Shown: piece by piece, positions 1-11,938 of the stretch
Numbering within the stretch: the first letter of the stretch is position 1
How the letters are laid out: every line of letters begins with the position of its first letter
Origin: Crotophaga sulcirostris
Taxonomy: Eukaryota > Chordata > Aves > Cuculiformes > Crotophagidae
Assembly (NCBI GenBank): GCA_013397455.1
Contig: VYZB01000174.1
Span: forward strand, 208,100-272,099
Length of the DNA stretch: 64,000 nucleotides
Direction: 5' to 3'
Notes under the pieces: model-generated
Databases searched by the model: none
Told to the model about the DNA's origin: nothing
What the model saw: only the letters and a program-made list of their open reading frames with translations
Program-made: the position numbers and the translations under genes

Positions 1-220
1 GTCTCCTGTGGACCCACTCCAACAGTTCCATATCCTCCTTATGTTGGGGATTCCAGAACTGGACACAGGACTCCAAGTGGGGTCTCACGAGAGTGGAGCA
101 GAGGGACAGAATCCCCTCCCTCACCCTGCTGGCCACGCTGCTTTGGATGCAGCCCAGGACACTGTTGACCTTCTGGGCTGCGAGCACACGTTGCCAGCTC
201 ATGTCGAGCTCTCATCAAAT
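1..220 (-). mobile_element. CR1 LINE fragment, cut by window edge
   Basis: The plus strand shows the reverse complement of the CR1 region that encodes the end of the reverse-transcriptase ORF: CTCCAAGTGGGGTCTCACGA, then CTGCTGGCCACGCTGCTTTG, then ATGCAGCCCAGGACAC. The element's 3' part lies to the left, outside the window. Its 5' truncation is at about 220, just after the complement of TTTGATGAGAGCTCGACATG. The copy at 14577 begins at the same CR1 position. Non-autonomous remnant. Confidence 0.93.
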
Positions 221-3200
221 TCGTGAAGGCAAGCGATGCGCTGCCTCTGATCACACCTCCGTTATCCGTATTGAAGGAAGAGAGGGTTTGGTCCTTTTCA
301 ATACATTGTTCTCCTCGAGCTGGTTGGGTGGGATCACTGCAGGCACTGGCTCCAGCGCCTCCGGGCTGGAGGAGGAAAAATGGTCCAGCCCAAATTCACC
401 AGGTTTGAGCAGACAGTGCTGCCAGCTGGGTGGTGCGTGATGCGCTTCCCATGCATCTGGACCAACCCTGTGGCACAGACCCCCTCACAGTCACCGCAGT
501 CCAAGGATGCGTGCCCCCTGCTCCTCTGGGAGTTCTGCAAGGATTGGTGATGTCCACCCCAAGGTGACAAACACAGAGATGAAGGAGTTGGGGGTGCCGG
601 TGAAACCAGTCTGTGACATTTCACTGGAGGAAGAAATTCCTTGGAAGAAAGGAAAACAACCTCAAACTATCCCCTGACCCAGGGACCTTCTACCTCTGGA
701 CACCAGGGGTGGTCAGAATGGTGGGATGGCTTTGAGGACTGCCGATGTTGGCACAGTGACCCAGATGCCACCCTGCACCCTGGCTCTGCTGCTGGTCATC
801 ACAAATGACTCCCTGTGATTCTCCCTGCCTCAGTTTCCCCTTTGGGAAACGCTGCTGCCTCTGTGAGGATGTGGCAGAGAAAGTCCTCTTGGTGGGACAG
901 GAAGGTTTGGATGAGCGGTGTCCTGCCTGCGGACTGGAGGTTATGAGGCCTGTGGGATGGGGTCAACGAAGACCGGCTCATCTGGGGAAACGGGGATGCG
1001 TCTCTGAGCTCTGATTCACTGCCCTGTATGTGGAGGAAACCACGCTGTTGACTTTCTCCTTGCTAATAACACCTCACTTTATGCATGAGAAGATCCAGTT
1101 TTTCCCACTGGATGAGTGAAGGCAAGCTGGGATCCAGCACGACTGTGTGCCCGGACCTTACGGCAAAGAGATGGGGTGATAAGAGAGGGTGGGTCTGTCT
1201 CGTTGGGAAGGTGGAAGATGCCTCCTTTCTCCTCGCATTCCTACGTGGAATGTTTTTGCTTTGTGATAACCCCCTCTCTTTAGTTGTAGGAGGGCTTGCA
1301 GGCCAGCTGGTGGACCTCCTGCTATCCCATTCTGAAGCTGCTTCTGAGCTGCACAAGCATAGCTTGCACTGGCAAAATGCATAAAGTTGGTGGAGCAGAG
1401 GCTGCCTTCTCCTGGGCAAAGTATCTCCTGCTCCTCTTCAATGCATGTGATGCTCCTCTGCGCTGATCCAGCCTGTAGAGATACCCTGAAGTCTTTATTC
1501 TGATTTTGGTGAGGAGGCAGAGGAGGTTGAGGACTTGTTATACGAGCAGCTCGTCTTTGGGAAGTTCTTATGGCACGTGAACCAAGCCAGCTGCAAAGTT
1601 TTCCTCCTAGCCCAGTCCTGAGTTCAGGTGGTGCTGGACCACAAGCTCCATGGCAGATCTGTTTTCATCCCAAAACAAATGGGGTGAGGAACCCAGGGAT
1701 GCAGCCTGCGTGTCCTTCTGGAGGTCGGAGCAATGGCATCACCTGGGGAGTCTCCACACCTCCTGCAGCCTGCCGGGATCTCCTGCTCTTCTGAGATTGC
1801 CTTGGTTGGATCATGATTGGGCTGACAGGGACATGCTCTTTTCTGGTGGCATTTCAGCCTTGCTTGTGGATGGTGGCAAAGTTTTGGATTTCCTGTGGTG
1901 ACGTACAGCCTCCAACACAGCCCAAGGAGAGCTGTGGTCTGCTCCATGGGCCTAGTGGACATGGTGTGGTCCCGGTGGAGAAGTGAGCCAATGAGATACC
2001 TGGACTTTTGGTGCTCTCATGCCCTATGGAAGCAAATGCTGATACTTGTCACTGCCCAAGTGATGACACAGGCAGAAGAAGGCGTTAGTGAGTCTGGCAG
2101 GAGAATTTCTGTTTGACTTTCCTGTCTCATCACTGAGATTGACCCTCTGGCTGTTTCCCTCAGACTTTTTTTCATGAGCCAGGAAAGACCTCACTGACCA
2201 GGTGGGGTCTGTGCTGCTGAAATCTCGGCCCATCTGCCAGCGGCAGAAGACGAAGCTTGGGCTCAACTCTTCCAGCAGAAATGGGCTTTGGTCATCTTGG
2301 CATGTGTCACCGGTACAGAGGACATAAAAGCCGCCTACCTGGGCATATCTTGTCTCTGCCTGGGCCAGGGAACTTTCATCCTCACTGACCTGGCCAAGCT
2401 GACCCTACAGGTGTTGCGGATGCAAGACCTGGTGAGCAGATGAAGAGATGGGCCCCTGAAGACCATCCCTTTCTCTGGTCCCAGCATCCACAGAATGTTG
2501 CTGTCAGGTCCTGGACACCTTCTTGGTCCATGTGTCCTCCTCCACCTCCTTCACTGGAAACAGTTTCCCTCACTCTACCCCTTTTTTCCTTCTTCATCCC
2601 ACATGACTGTTTTATGTCCCCATTCGTTGCCTCTCCTTTTCCCTCCTTTCGCTCAAGGTGTATGGGGTGGCCTTGCTGGCCAATCCAAGAGGGCGCATGG
2701 CCAGTAAAGGACAACTGGTGGAGAAAATCAGACACATGCAGAGTGTGCCCAATCCATCTCTGCCTCTGAAGCAGGATGTGGGGAACCTCCCTCCCTCCAC
2801 CTCTGCTGTGGTAGTGTTGTTCAGCAGGTAGCACAGGCATTGCTGCACGCTTGGGGTGCAAGACTGCTTTCTCAGACCTCTTCTCCACCCTTTCCACAGC
2901 ATCAGAAAGACTTTGGTTTTGCCCCGGAGGGGTGGGGCAGGGCAGACTCTTCCTCTTCCTTGTAGCAGGGCACAATTATCCGGGAGCTTTGACTCATGAA
3001 TGACTTTGTGAGTCAAGGAACAACGCTGCTTTCACAGGGCATGCCCATGGGTGACCCACCTCCTTGTGACCCAGCTCCTCATGACCCACCTCCTTGATCC
3101 TTGCACCCAACCAGGACAATCTCGTTCTGAGCATCGGCGTCCAGCTTAACGAGCAGAGCAGGTATTGCTTCTGGGTGGCAACCCAAAGCCCATGGCTCCT

Positions 3201-3427
3201 CCGCTCCATCGACAGGCTGTGGTGTTCAGGTGTGGAGCAGGATCCTGCCAGTCCAAATTGGAACATGGAATTCATGTAATCACTGCTCACATCCATGCTG
3301 GGAAATAAATGGGGTTGGGACCCACTTTCAGGTGTTTGGAGGTGGCACGGCACAGCTTGTGTCCACATGGGTCCATCCTCATCCTTCTGCTCCCCTCTAG
3401 ACCATGCCAAAAATGTGACAGGGAAAG
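221..3427. other. Unique stretch, no gene recognised
   Basis: No CR1, LTR or recognisable protein. Open frames of up to 197 codons (minus strand, about 2382-2975) show no domain, no family resemblance and no consistent splice signals. The stretch holds a MIR-like 12-mer GCCTCAGTTTCC at 827 and a 15-bp triplicate at 3052. It is best read as intergenic or intronic DNA. Confidence 0.6.
3052..3096. repeat. 15-bp minisatellite, 3 copies
   Basis: Three back-to-back units: TGACCCACCTCCTTG, TGACCCAGCTCCTCA, TGACCCACCTCCTTG. Because 15 is a multiple of 3, the minus-strand frame shows a repeating pentapeptide. That is a by-product of the repeat and not evidence for a gene. Confidence 0.9.
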
Positions 3428-3681
3428 ATCATAAAATAGAATGGTTTGGGTTGGAAAGTAACCTTAAGGATCATACAGGTCCAACCCCCCTGCCATGGGC
3501 AGGGACACCTCCCACTGGACCAGGCTGCTCAAGACCCCATCCAACCTGGCCTTAAACACATCCAGAGAGGGGGCATCCATGACTTCCTTGAGCAACCTGT
3601 GCCAGGGTCTCACCACCCTCGTAGTGAAGAATTTCTTCCTAATGTCTAATCTAAATCTACCCCCTTCCAATTTAAAGCCAT
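3428..3681 (-). mobile_element. CR1 LINE 3' fragment (group B)
   Basis: Starts with a degenerate tail (ATCATAAAATAGAATGG) and runs through CCATGGGCAGGGACACCTCC and AATGTCTAATCTAAATCT to TTTAAAGCCAT, where it is 5'-truncated. On the minus strand it encodes only the last residues of the CR1 ORF2 protein plus the short 3' UTR. The AATGTCTAATCTAAATCT block places it in the older group B. Confidence 0.95.
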
Positions 3682-6077
3682 GAACAACCTGGACATCGCT
3701 GGGCAATGCTGACAGCTTTAGCTTGAGGTGACGTGGCTGCTGGGCTTGGAGCTGCAGGCGGGGACTGATCTGGGCTCAGCACGGTCAGGATGGAGAAGTA
3801 GTTGTCATAGGCATTTCCCTGCCACTGAGGTCAGGAAAACTTCTCAAGTGCCTTCTTCCGGAGCAGGGACCGTTTGCTGGTGGATGCAGGTGGTTTCCTG
3901 AGATGGAAGGAAATGCTTGGAAATTCCCTCAGGCAGCCGGACCCTCCATCACCCCATTAATACCACTGGACCCTCCTGCTTCAGGAAAAAGACTCATTGA
4001 GTCTGAGGTCCCTTGTCCTGTGCAGGGTCCATCACTGGCAGAGGACGGACAAGCAGGGAAGAGCAGGGGGTGGGTAGCAAATGGAGAAGTGGGTTCAGGC
4101 AGATGTGGCCTCAGCGATTGGCAGGGAGAGGGCAGGACTGCTCCTCACCTTTGGTGAGATATGGACCACAGAGAGATGAGGAGGGAGAAAGACAAAGGAG
4201 GGATGTCTTTGGAAAAAAAAAATCTATAAATAGTAAATGAGAACGTTCCATAAACGGGAGACAAACCAGTTTGTTTGAGACATTGTGTGCGTCGGCTGTA
4301 CGGTGACTAATGCATGGAAAATGTGATGCCCTGCTGCATGGATGCTGCTGGAGCAACCATGGCTTTGTTCCATGGCCAGGCATCTGCCATGGCTCTGTTG
4401 GGGTTGGGGCATTTCCCAGCAGGGATCAAACTGAGAGCTGTCATGCTCATTGCCTACAGGGACCAAACCAGAACCAGGAGCTGAAGGAGGGGAAGCAAAT
4501 TCTCCCTTATCCCTTAGGAGTGCTCCAAGCACATTATCCCACTCATAGAAGGCAGAGGCAGAGAGAGTGAAACGAGCCAGGTGTTTGGTTGCAACCTCCA
4601 CTCATTCAACAAAATCCACCAAAACTGGACAATATGGGCAAGGGGCATGCACGCAAGGTGAGATGAGAGATCCTCCTGGCTCAGAGCCACAGTCTGTCCC
4701 TGGTAGTATCCGTCCATTGGCTGGGACCAACAGGAGCTGCTTGGGAAGAATGCAAGGTGAGGGCCAAGCCAGGGTAATGCTTTCCACATTATATTCTCTC
4801 AGTTTCCGGCAATTTGCTGCTTCGGAACTTCCTGAGCCAGAGGTTGTATCCGTATCTTTCTCTTTAACAGCTCTTGTTAGACTTGTGGAGCAGGGGTGAT
4901 CACATGCGAGGTATTTCCTTGGGAAAAAGAGTTCAAAAGCAAGAGCGAGCACTGGAGTAGGCACTTTTCTGCAGCTGTGGTTCAGCCCCAGGGTTGCTTT
5001 AAATATACTTTAAATATAATAAATGCTGTGTGTACAGTGATGTAATCACCCTCCTCCTTCTCCCTGCCGGGTGTCACGTGGAAGACTGAGCAGGATTCAG
5101 CCATGGGGCCAGTGGGTTTCCACATGAGGCTGCAATACAAAACATCTGGAGAACATCAGCCGTAAAGAGACAGGAATGCTCCAAACTAGGAACAGGTCCA
5201 AACTGCTCTTTGCAAACCCAGACGGTCCCACATGCACACGCGCTGTCTCACCCTGAAGGTCTGCCAGGGCTTCGGGTGGGATTTTGCAATACGTGCATCC
5301 CGTCTGGGGTTTGCAGATGGGAACCAACCCAAGTAGATTTTTGGGGCACGCTTGGTCGCGAATCTATGTGGGTGCTGGAGTTCCCAGCTCCTGTGATCTG
5401 CCACCCCCTCCGTCTTGCTGGCAGCCCCCTGAGGGTCAGAAGTTTCCAGGATTTTACAGCCCTCCAAGCAACTTTGTTGGAAAGAGAAGATGATTCCCAC
5501 CTTACCAGAAGCAGGCGCTTCCCTCTAGCATGTTAATTTAACTTTCAGGTGGTGTGATGGGTCAAAATTCATTGCTGCTTCAGAGGTTTAGAGGGCAATT
5601 TGCTTTTTGGAAAGGTTTTTTTTTTTTCCTTTTGGTGGAAATAGAGATCTTGCAATCAAAGCAGGAGGAAAGAGCTGAGAGCATCTTTATTAAATAGTGT
5701 CCTTTCCTCAGACCCCTGATCCACTAGGATTGATTTAAAATCAGGCTGGGAAAAGCCTTGGAGCAGCATCTGGAGGGAGAGAGGCTCCTGGTAAAGCCAG
5801 GGACAGCTTTGCATGAGGGGTGATTTCCCAGCAGGGGGAAATAGGAGAAGATCCACTTTTGCGTGGAGGTGATAGGATGCTACATGGTTTGTGGCATTGA
5901 AAGTATCTCAGGACACAGGTAGACAGGGGTGTGGGATGTCCCCTGTCCCATGGGATGTGGGATGGGAGATGGAGATGATGCGATGCCTGAGGGACGGCAG
6001 TATCTGGGAGGAATCAGAGGAGAGCTCCTCCACTGGATGACATTAAAGGTCTCTGAGATGACTTCTGAAGTCAGCAC
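3682..6077. other. Unique stretch, no gene recognised
   Basis: No repeat or gene recognised. There is an AT-rich patch near 4998-5030 (two TTTAAATATA-like units) and a 12-T run at 5616-5627. Open frames are up to 125 codons and look random. Confidence 0.6.
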
Positions 6078-6549
6078 AGGAAGGACATGGATCTGTTGGA
6101 GCAGGTTCAGAGGAGGCCACAAAGATGATCAAAGGGATAGAAAACCTCCCATATGAGGACAGGCTGAGAGAGCTGGGCTTGCTCAGCCTAGACAGGAGAA
6201 GGCTGCAGGGTGACCTTAGAGCAGCCTTCAAGTATGTGAAGGGGCTCCAGGAAAGCTGGGGAGGGGCTCTTGATCAGGGAGTGCAGGGATAGGATGAGGG
6301 GGAACGGTTTAAAGCTGAAGGAGGGGAGATTTAGATGAGATCTCAAGAAGAAATGTTTTCCTGTGAGGGTGGGAGGCACTGGCACAGGTTGCTCAGAGAA
6401 GTGGTGGCTGCCCCATCCCTGGAGGTGTTCAGGACCTGGTTGGATGGGGCTTTGAGCAACCTGATTCAGTGGGAGGTGTCCCTGCCCATGGCAGGGGTGT
6501 TGAAACTGGATGATCCTTAAGATCCTTTCCAACCCAATCCATTCTGTGA
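6078..6549 (+). mobile_element. CR1 LINE 3' fragment (group A)
   Basis: Sense-oriented CR1: AAGGACATGGATCTGTTGGA, then GAGGACAGGCTGAGAGAGCT, then GATCAGGGAGTGCAGGGATA, ending at CCAATCCATTCTGTGA. It encodes the C-terminal part of ORF2 ([12 protein letters not shown] motif) with decay. The GATCAGGGAGTGCAGGG block marks group A. The 5' truncation is at about 6078, and only one tail octamer remains. Confidence 0.95.
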
Positions 6550-7250
6550 CCAGAGCTGTTCTGATTACTTAATGATTTTAGAGCTGAGGATGCTGAATTT
6601 GGGACCCAGCACGCTCTTTTGGTGTCCCCTTTACTCTACGTGAAGAGCAGATCCTGCATAGAGTGAGCTTTAGGTAGCAAACACATTGTGCAGAGCAAAT
6701 CAGCATTTCTACCCTGAATTAAATGAAAAATAAACAATGAGAAGAAACTAAATCCCCTGGAGTCTCTGCAAGAAATGCCATCTCCAGTCCCTTTCTCATG
6801 GCTACCACTGGCCCCAAGCTAGAGGGGCCAATTAACTTGCCTCTTCCATATCTGCAAAAATCTGGCAAAATGGTCATCAAATGCCCACTCTTGTTGTGCG
6901 CTGATGCGAGGCAGTTGCTTCTCCTCTGAAGTTGCCTTTCAGTTGGAAGTGAGGAAAGTCCCCACCCTTCGTACCAAATGCAGATTTAGCTCCTGCAAGC
7001 ACAGGCAGAGCCGTGACTCCTGATACCATCGCATGCCGGTAAAGACAGGGAGCCGGCAAAGCCTTCCCATGGAGCCAGCAGGGCCTGGTCGGGAGAGCAG
7101 GGAGAAGGAAACATTGAATGCATCAGCAGCAGAGGCCACCTGAAATGGCTCTTCTCTAACCCTTCCTCCAACACTTGCTTCTCCGAACGGTTTCTGGAGG
7201 ATTGTGGGTCTTGGCCTTTCTCAGAGCTGTGTGCCTTGTGGTTATGGGAA
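6550..7250. other. Unique stretch, nothing recognised
   Basis: Contains no repeat or coding signal that I can support. It lies between a plus-strand and a minus-strand CR1, so an RNA spanning both could fold back. Confidence 0.55.
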
Positions 7251-7633
7251 ATCACAAAGTACTTTGGATTGGAAGAGACTTTAAAGCCCATCCAGTTCCA
7301 CCCCCCCTGCTATGGGCAGGTTCAGGTTGCTCAGAGCCCCATCCAACCTGGGTTTGAACACCTCCAGGGATGGGGCAGCCATGACTTCTCTGGGCAATCT
7401 GTGCCAGGGCCTCACCAACCTCAGAGTGAAGAAATTCTTCCTAAGATCTCATCTAAATCTCCCCTCTTTCCACTTAAAAACATTTCTCCTTGTCCGATCC
7501 CTGCTCTCCCTGGTCAAGAACAACTCCCCAGTGTCTGTGTTGACCCCTTTCAATACTGGATGGCTGCTGTAAGGTCTCTCTGGTGTCTTTTCTTCTCCAG
7601 ACTAAACAAACCCAACTACCTCAGCCTGTACCC
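7251..7633 (-). mobile_element. CR1 LINE 3' fragment, diverged
   Basis: The 3' end is weak (ATCACAAAGTACTTTGGATT in place of the usual ATAGAATGG), followed by a good match: CCATCCAACCTGGGTTTGAA, GATCTCATCTAAATCTCCCC, then TTCTTCTCCAGACTAAACAA. A short deletion removes part of the GGGACACCTCCCACTGGATC block. It is 5'-truncated at about 7633 and most like group A. Confidence 0.93.
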
Positions 7634-10600
7634 TGAAATATTGCCCCTGTTTATAGGAAGAGGCACTCCTTGCTCTGAGCACCTTCTAGGTCTGGCTGCT
7701 CCCCTTCCTGGCATGCAAGGAGGGAGCTGAGGACTTGCTGGGTCAGCAAATTCTGCCCACAGGTCATTTCTAACAGATTTTATTCTTGCTGCGCCTCCTC
7801 ATTGGACCTAGACATGAAAGCACCTTGCAAAGATGGTGTTACACTGGCGGCAGCACGATGCACTGGTCACCCTGACCATCCAAGCTGAGCTTCTTGGTCT
7901 GCCTTTACACTCTGATGGGATTTTGCAGCTTCCAGTGCCATCCTGACCTCCTTGTACCAAAGCAGGTTGACAAGGAACTTCCCGTGCCACCTATAGACAA
8001 CAGCTCTGATGCTCCTGCAACACCCTGTGCAGCCGTGGGGGGAACCGGGGGTATTTTGGGTGGTTGGCATCATTATCATGTAGGGACTTGGAAATTTTTG
8101 GGATTGAGTGTGGGAGGGTGGTGGGAAGTGTCAGAGCTGGGTTTGCAACGTGAGACATCTTGTTACTCTGCGCCATGGGAAATGATCCTGAGCGATCTCC
8201 ACGGAGCCATCTGGCCCTGTAACAGGAGAAGGTTAGCTCCTTGTTGGGGATTAAAGCTCCTCACGCAGCAGTAAATCAGTGTGCAATGACCAAGGTAAAA
8301 ATGGCAATGGATGAGGAGGGGATCCAAAGCCTTAATTAAGGTGGTTACACAAGGAGGGGATCGATGATGTCGGCATCCCTTGCTTTGCACCGATTGGGGC
8401 AAGAGAATGAGTAAAGACTTAAGAGCCTGAATGCACCCCAAAATCATCCAATGCTCACAGAGAAACACTGGCTGGGAGCTCTCTGGCTGAGCTGCATCTC
8501 TGTGCCTCAGTGCCCCAGGTGTGGATGAAAGCCCTTGATGGGGATTTCCTTGCTCTTGGGTGGGCTTGGAGCTTCCTAGACAGGGAGCTGGAGGGATGCA
8601 CAAGGGGTTTTCTCCACTCTGTTATGAAATCCTCCTGCAAACACCTCTCCAGCAGGAGAAATCCCAGCCCAGAAGCACCTTCACAAAGTGGCAGTCATGC
8701 CAGAAAAGGGCTTCACCTCTCTTCCCACTCTTGTAGGGTCTTGTAGGGCAGGTGTGGCACCGGGCCTCTCCCCATAAACCCTCTCTGCATTTACCATCCA
8801 GAAAAATGAGGAGACTGGAAGAACTGGTGCTCAGCAATTGGAGTAATTTCTGGGCGTAGGGGAACCCAGCAAGCCATGTGTCCACCCCTGTGATGTCATT
8901 GCCTGTCACTGAGCTAATTGGGATGACAAGGCTTCACTGGATCTCCTCTTCCCGGGCGGTGCTGGGAGCAGCCCAGAGAAGCTGTCACTTGTGTGATGCT
9001 CAGTCCTGCCCCTGCAGTGTTTATTTCTGAGCTTCATGACATCCTGAAAGCAAGCTAATCCTCTTTTAATAGGTGGGGAAACTGAGGCACGGCCTGCTGG
9101 GGTGACCAGAGACATCCGGCTTTGTTATGTTGTCCTTCTCAGGGGACTGAGTGATGGTCTTTCACGCTGCCCTTGGGAACATAGGGGGAAAAGATCAGCA
9201 TCACCCAAGGGAAATGGTGGGACACCGTCACATGGAGAGGAGAGAGCAGTAGGCCCTGGAAAACATGTTGCAACTACCCCAGAGTTGGAGAAATCAAGGT
9301 TAGAGCTTTGACTTGAACTGGAGATCAATATTACCTCTGCAGAGCAGGGCTGGGAGATCTGCAGCTCAATGCAGTGTTGTTCCGAGGCCTTGAGAGAGGC
9401 CAATCTCACTGGGTTGACCCCAAAAAATTGGGATGTGTCCCCAGACTTTTGACGTTGGTGTTGGGCAGTTGTGTTGGGTGATGTTGCTCAGCATTTGGCC
9501 AAAGTCCATCTTGAATCTGGGTGCTGCAGCAGAGCCGCCTTGGGGGAGCTCCAGAAGATGCTCTTCATCAGCTACCCCACCAGCCCTAGCGAGACCTAGG
9601 AGAGCTCATAATGCTCTTCCAACCAAGGGCTTTCTTGAGGTTTTAAACCCAAGGTTTTAAGCTGAGCATCTTTGGGATTATTTACGATCAATGGAGAAAG
9701 CTGGTCCCAAGGAGGAGACACCTGTCTGTATTCATGTAACCAGTGTCCTGTTTTGTGCACGAGTGAGGAGCATTTGACCTGGGCAATGCTTCATATGCAT
9801 CTTGGCTGGATGCCTGTCCCGTAAAACTGGGATACCTCACATCCAGCTGGCAAGCCAGTAGGGTCCTTTGGCTCAACTGGACTTGGCTCCAGCTCTGAAA
9901 CTTCAGCCTCGTCCCTTCTGAAAACCTACTCTTCTCTCTAGAAGGAATTTGCTGGATAAACCTCAGGTCTCGTATCTTTTTATAGCTCTGGGTGAAGAAA
10001 TTTGAGACACGTTGTGAAAATCCCCACGGGAGAGAAAAGGGGTCCAGATGCTCGGTTGGATGGTCCATATGAGGGTGGCAGGAGACACGGGGCTGAGGTT
10101 CCCCTCTGAAGACACCACAGGGTGGGAGACCAACAGTGGTTCTGCTGCCACTTGCCCCTTTTTTTGGAGGGGGGATGACCTCTTCCTCAGGGCCAGCAGC
10201 TCCGTCTGTCCATCCTGTACCCATGCCAGGCTGGAGGCCACTGGCACAGCTGCGAGGAGGGAGGAGGGGAGTGGGGAGCCAGGATTTGGGGGATCTATTT
10301 CCATCTCTGCCCTTGACGCAGCGTGGAGCCCTGGACACCCCCAGGTGTTATGTAACCACCTGGCATCAAAACACCGACGTCAGAGTCTTTAATTAGCAGT
10401 GGGGCAGTGGGAAGGTGTTTCAGAGATGCTGTGGGTGGTGGCCATGCCACCGGGTCCCCCTCCCTGGGACTGGAGTGTGGTCTGCAAAGGGCAAGGCACC
10501 ACTGTGCCCCTCAGGCCCCTGAAAGCACCCAGTGGATGGTGCAGATGACCAAACAACGTGTCCCCAACAGGCATGGGGTGCCCTTGGGGACTAGAGGAGC

Positions 10601-10709
10601 TTTATTCCTTTCCTTTTTTTTTTTTTTACCTGTGGTTTGTCTTGGTGATTCCCAAAGCCAGTGGTGGGTCTTCACATTTCATGGGCAATGCCAAATCAGG
10701 GAGCAGGGC
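7634..10709. other. Unique stretch, no gene recognised
   Basis: Repeat-poor. A MIR-like 12-mer lies on the minus strand at 9077-9088. A 14-T run is at 10614-10627, and a G-rich run with four G tracts is at 10259-10292. The longest open frame (minus, about 9688-10338, 216 codons) has no recognisable domain. Confidence 0.6.
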
Positions 10710-10890
10710 TGCCATTCAGCAGGATGGAGAATGAGGCCAACAGGACCCTCCTGAAGTTCAGCAAAGGCCAATGTCACATCCTGGGACAGACTGGACACCT
10801 GAAGAGCAGAACCTGGGGCCACTGTCAAGCCCATGTCTGGAGACCATGTCCCATTTTGGGCTTCTCAGACCAAGAGAGACCTTGGTATAC
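10710..10890 (+). mobile_element. Old CR1 fragment, internal ORF2 region (tentative)
   Basis: The sequence reads GAGAATGAGGCCAACAGGAC, CTGAAGTTCAGCAAAGGCCA and CATCCTGGGACAGACTGGAC. About 90 bases on it reads GACCATGTCCCATTTTGGGC and AGACCAAGAGAGACCT. These match, with many changes, the order of CR1 ORF2 blocks upstream of the usual 3' fragments. It may belong to the same insertion as the tail at 11089, with the middle replaced or decayed. Confidence 0.55.
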
Positions 10891-11088
10891 TGGGGCCAGC
10901 CCAGCAGACCAACCACACTGGCTGGCATGTGCTCAGCATCAGACTGTTTTCTCAGTGGGAGGGAATAGGAAAGCCACAGCTGACCTCAGCTGGGAGAAGA
11001 GGTCATCATTGCTGCCAATATTCACTCTAAGGCAGCCACGAGCAAATTCTACCTATTTGCATACTGAGATCTCTTTGTTTATTGAGAT

Positions 11089-11258
11089 ATTGGCACTGGA
11101 ACAGGCTGCCCAGGAAGGTGGCTGAGTCACCATCCCTGGAGGTGTTTAAAAGTTGGGTAGATGAGTTCCTCAGGGATATGGTTTAGGAAGTGGACAGGTG
11201 TGGATGGACTCGATGATCTCAAAGGTCTTTTCCAACCAGATAATTCTATGATTCTATA
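11089..11258 (+). mobile_element. CR1 LINE 3' tail (group C, CR1-Y-like)
   Basis: Reads GGCACTGGAACAGGCTGCCC, CACCATCCCTGGAGGTGTTT, GACTCGATGATCTCAAAGGT, then ends in ATTCTATGATTCTATA. The tail octamers and the CTCGATGATCTCAAAGG block mark the CR1-Y-like lineage, distinct from groups A and B. Confidence 0.9.
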
Positions 11259-11713
11259 ATTAATGCTTCCCAGTGTCTTAGGAGGGCTACCCTGGTTGCT
11301 GTGCCCAAACCCACCAAGAACTGAACATTTTCTTCTCTGCTTGGAACAAAACACTCGCAACACTGGGCAGAATTAAGCCCCAGAGGAGAGAAGATATTGG
11401 TTCCCAGTGGGTCATTTAGGATCACCTGCTCTGTGGCTGCAGCAGGGTGGTGCACACCCATGAGTAAGGCACACACAGCCTCAAGTTTGATCACTCACAT
11501 CACGGTGATCTTATTTTGAAACAACTGGTAATGTTTTATTCCCCATCAGTCCTTGTCAAAAATAACAGAGCTCATCTCATTCTGCAGCTCAGCTTGGCTT
11601 TTATGCTTCTTCGTGAGAAGGAATATTTCTTTGAGATGTGGTTCAGACAGGACATTTTTGGCATAATCAGGCTTTTACTTTGGCATTCATCATTCCTAGA
11701 CTTCTATTATGCC
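11259..11713. other. Unique stretch, nothing recognised
   Basis: Separates two plus-strand CR1 tails. The open frame that crosses it (from 11516) runs into the CR1 at 11714 by chance. Confidence 0.5.
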
Positions 11714-11938
11714 ATCCAGAGGGAGCTGGACAGACTGGAGAGGTGGGCTTGTGTGAACCTCATGAAGTTCAACAAGACCAGGTGCAAGATCCTACACCTG
11801 GAGGTGTTCAAGGCCAGGTTGGATGGGGCTTTGAGCCCCCTGATCCAGTGGGAGGTGTCCCTGCCCATGGCAGGGGCGTTGGAACTGGGTGATCTTTAAA
11901 GATCCCTTCCTACCCAAACCATTCCATGATTCTATGAT
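11714..11938 (+). mobile_element. CR1 LINE with internal deletion
   Basis: The left part (GAGCTGGACAGACTGGAGAG, CTCATGAAGTTCAACAAGAC) belongs to CR1 ORF2 well upstream of the 3' end. At about 11796-11803 it jumps directly to the C-terminal block GAGGTGTTCAAGGCCAGG and then a normal group A end (GCCCCCTGATCCAGTGGGAG, tail CCATGATTCTATGA). Several hundred bases of CR1 are missing at the junction CACCTGGAGGTG, and the two ORF2 parts stay in one frame. Confidence 0.9.

Noticed and set aside
2382..2975. 197-codon open frame on the minus strand
   Set aside because: No family resemblance, overlaps equally open frames on the other strand, includes low-complexity runs.
10259..10292. Possible G-quadruplex (four G runs)
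   Set aside because: The last loop is 11 bases, longer than usual models accept, and there is no regulatory context.
9688..10338. 216-codon open frame on the minus strand
   Set aside because: No domain, no codon or splice support, Pro/Ser-rich from base composition. A chance frame is more likely.
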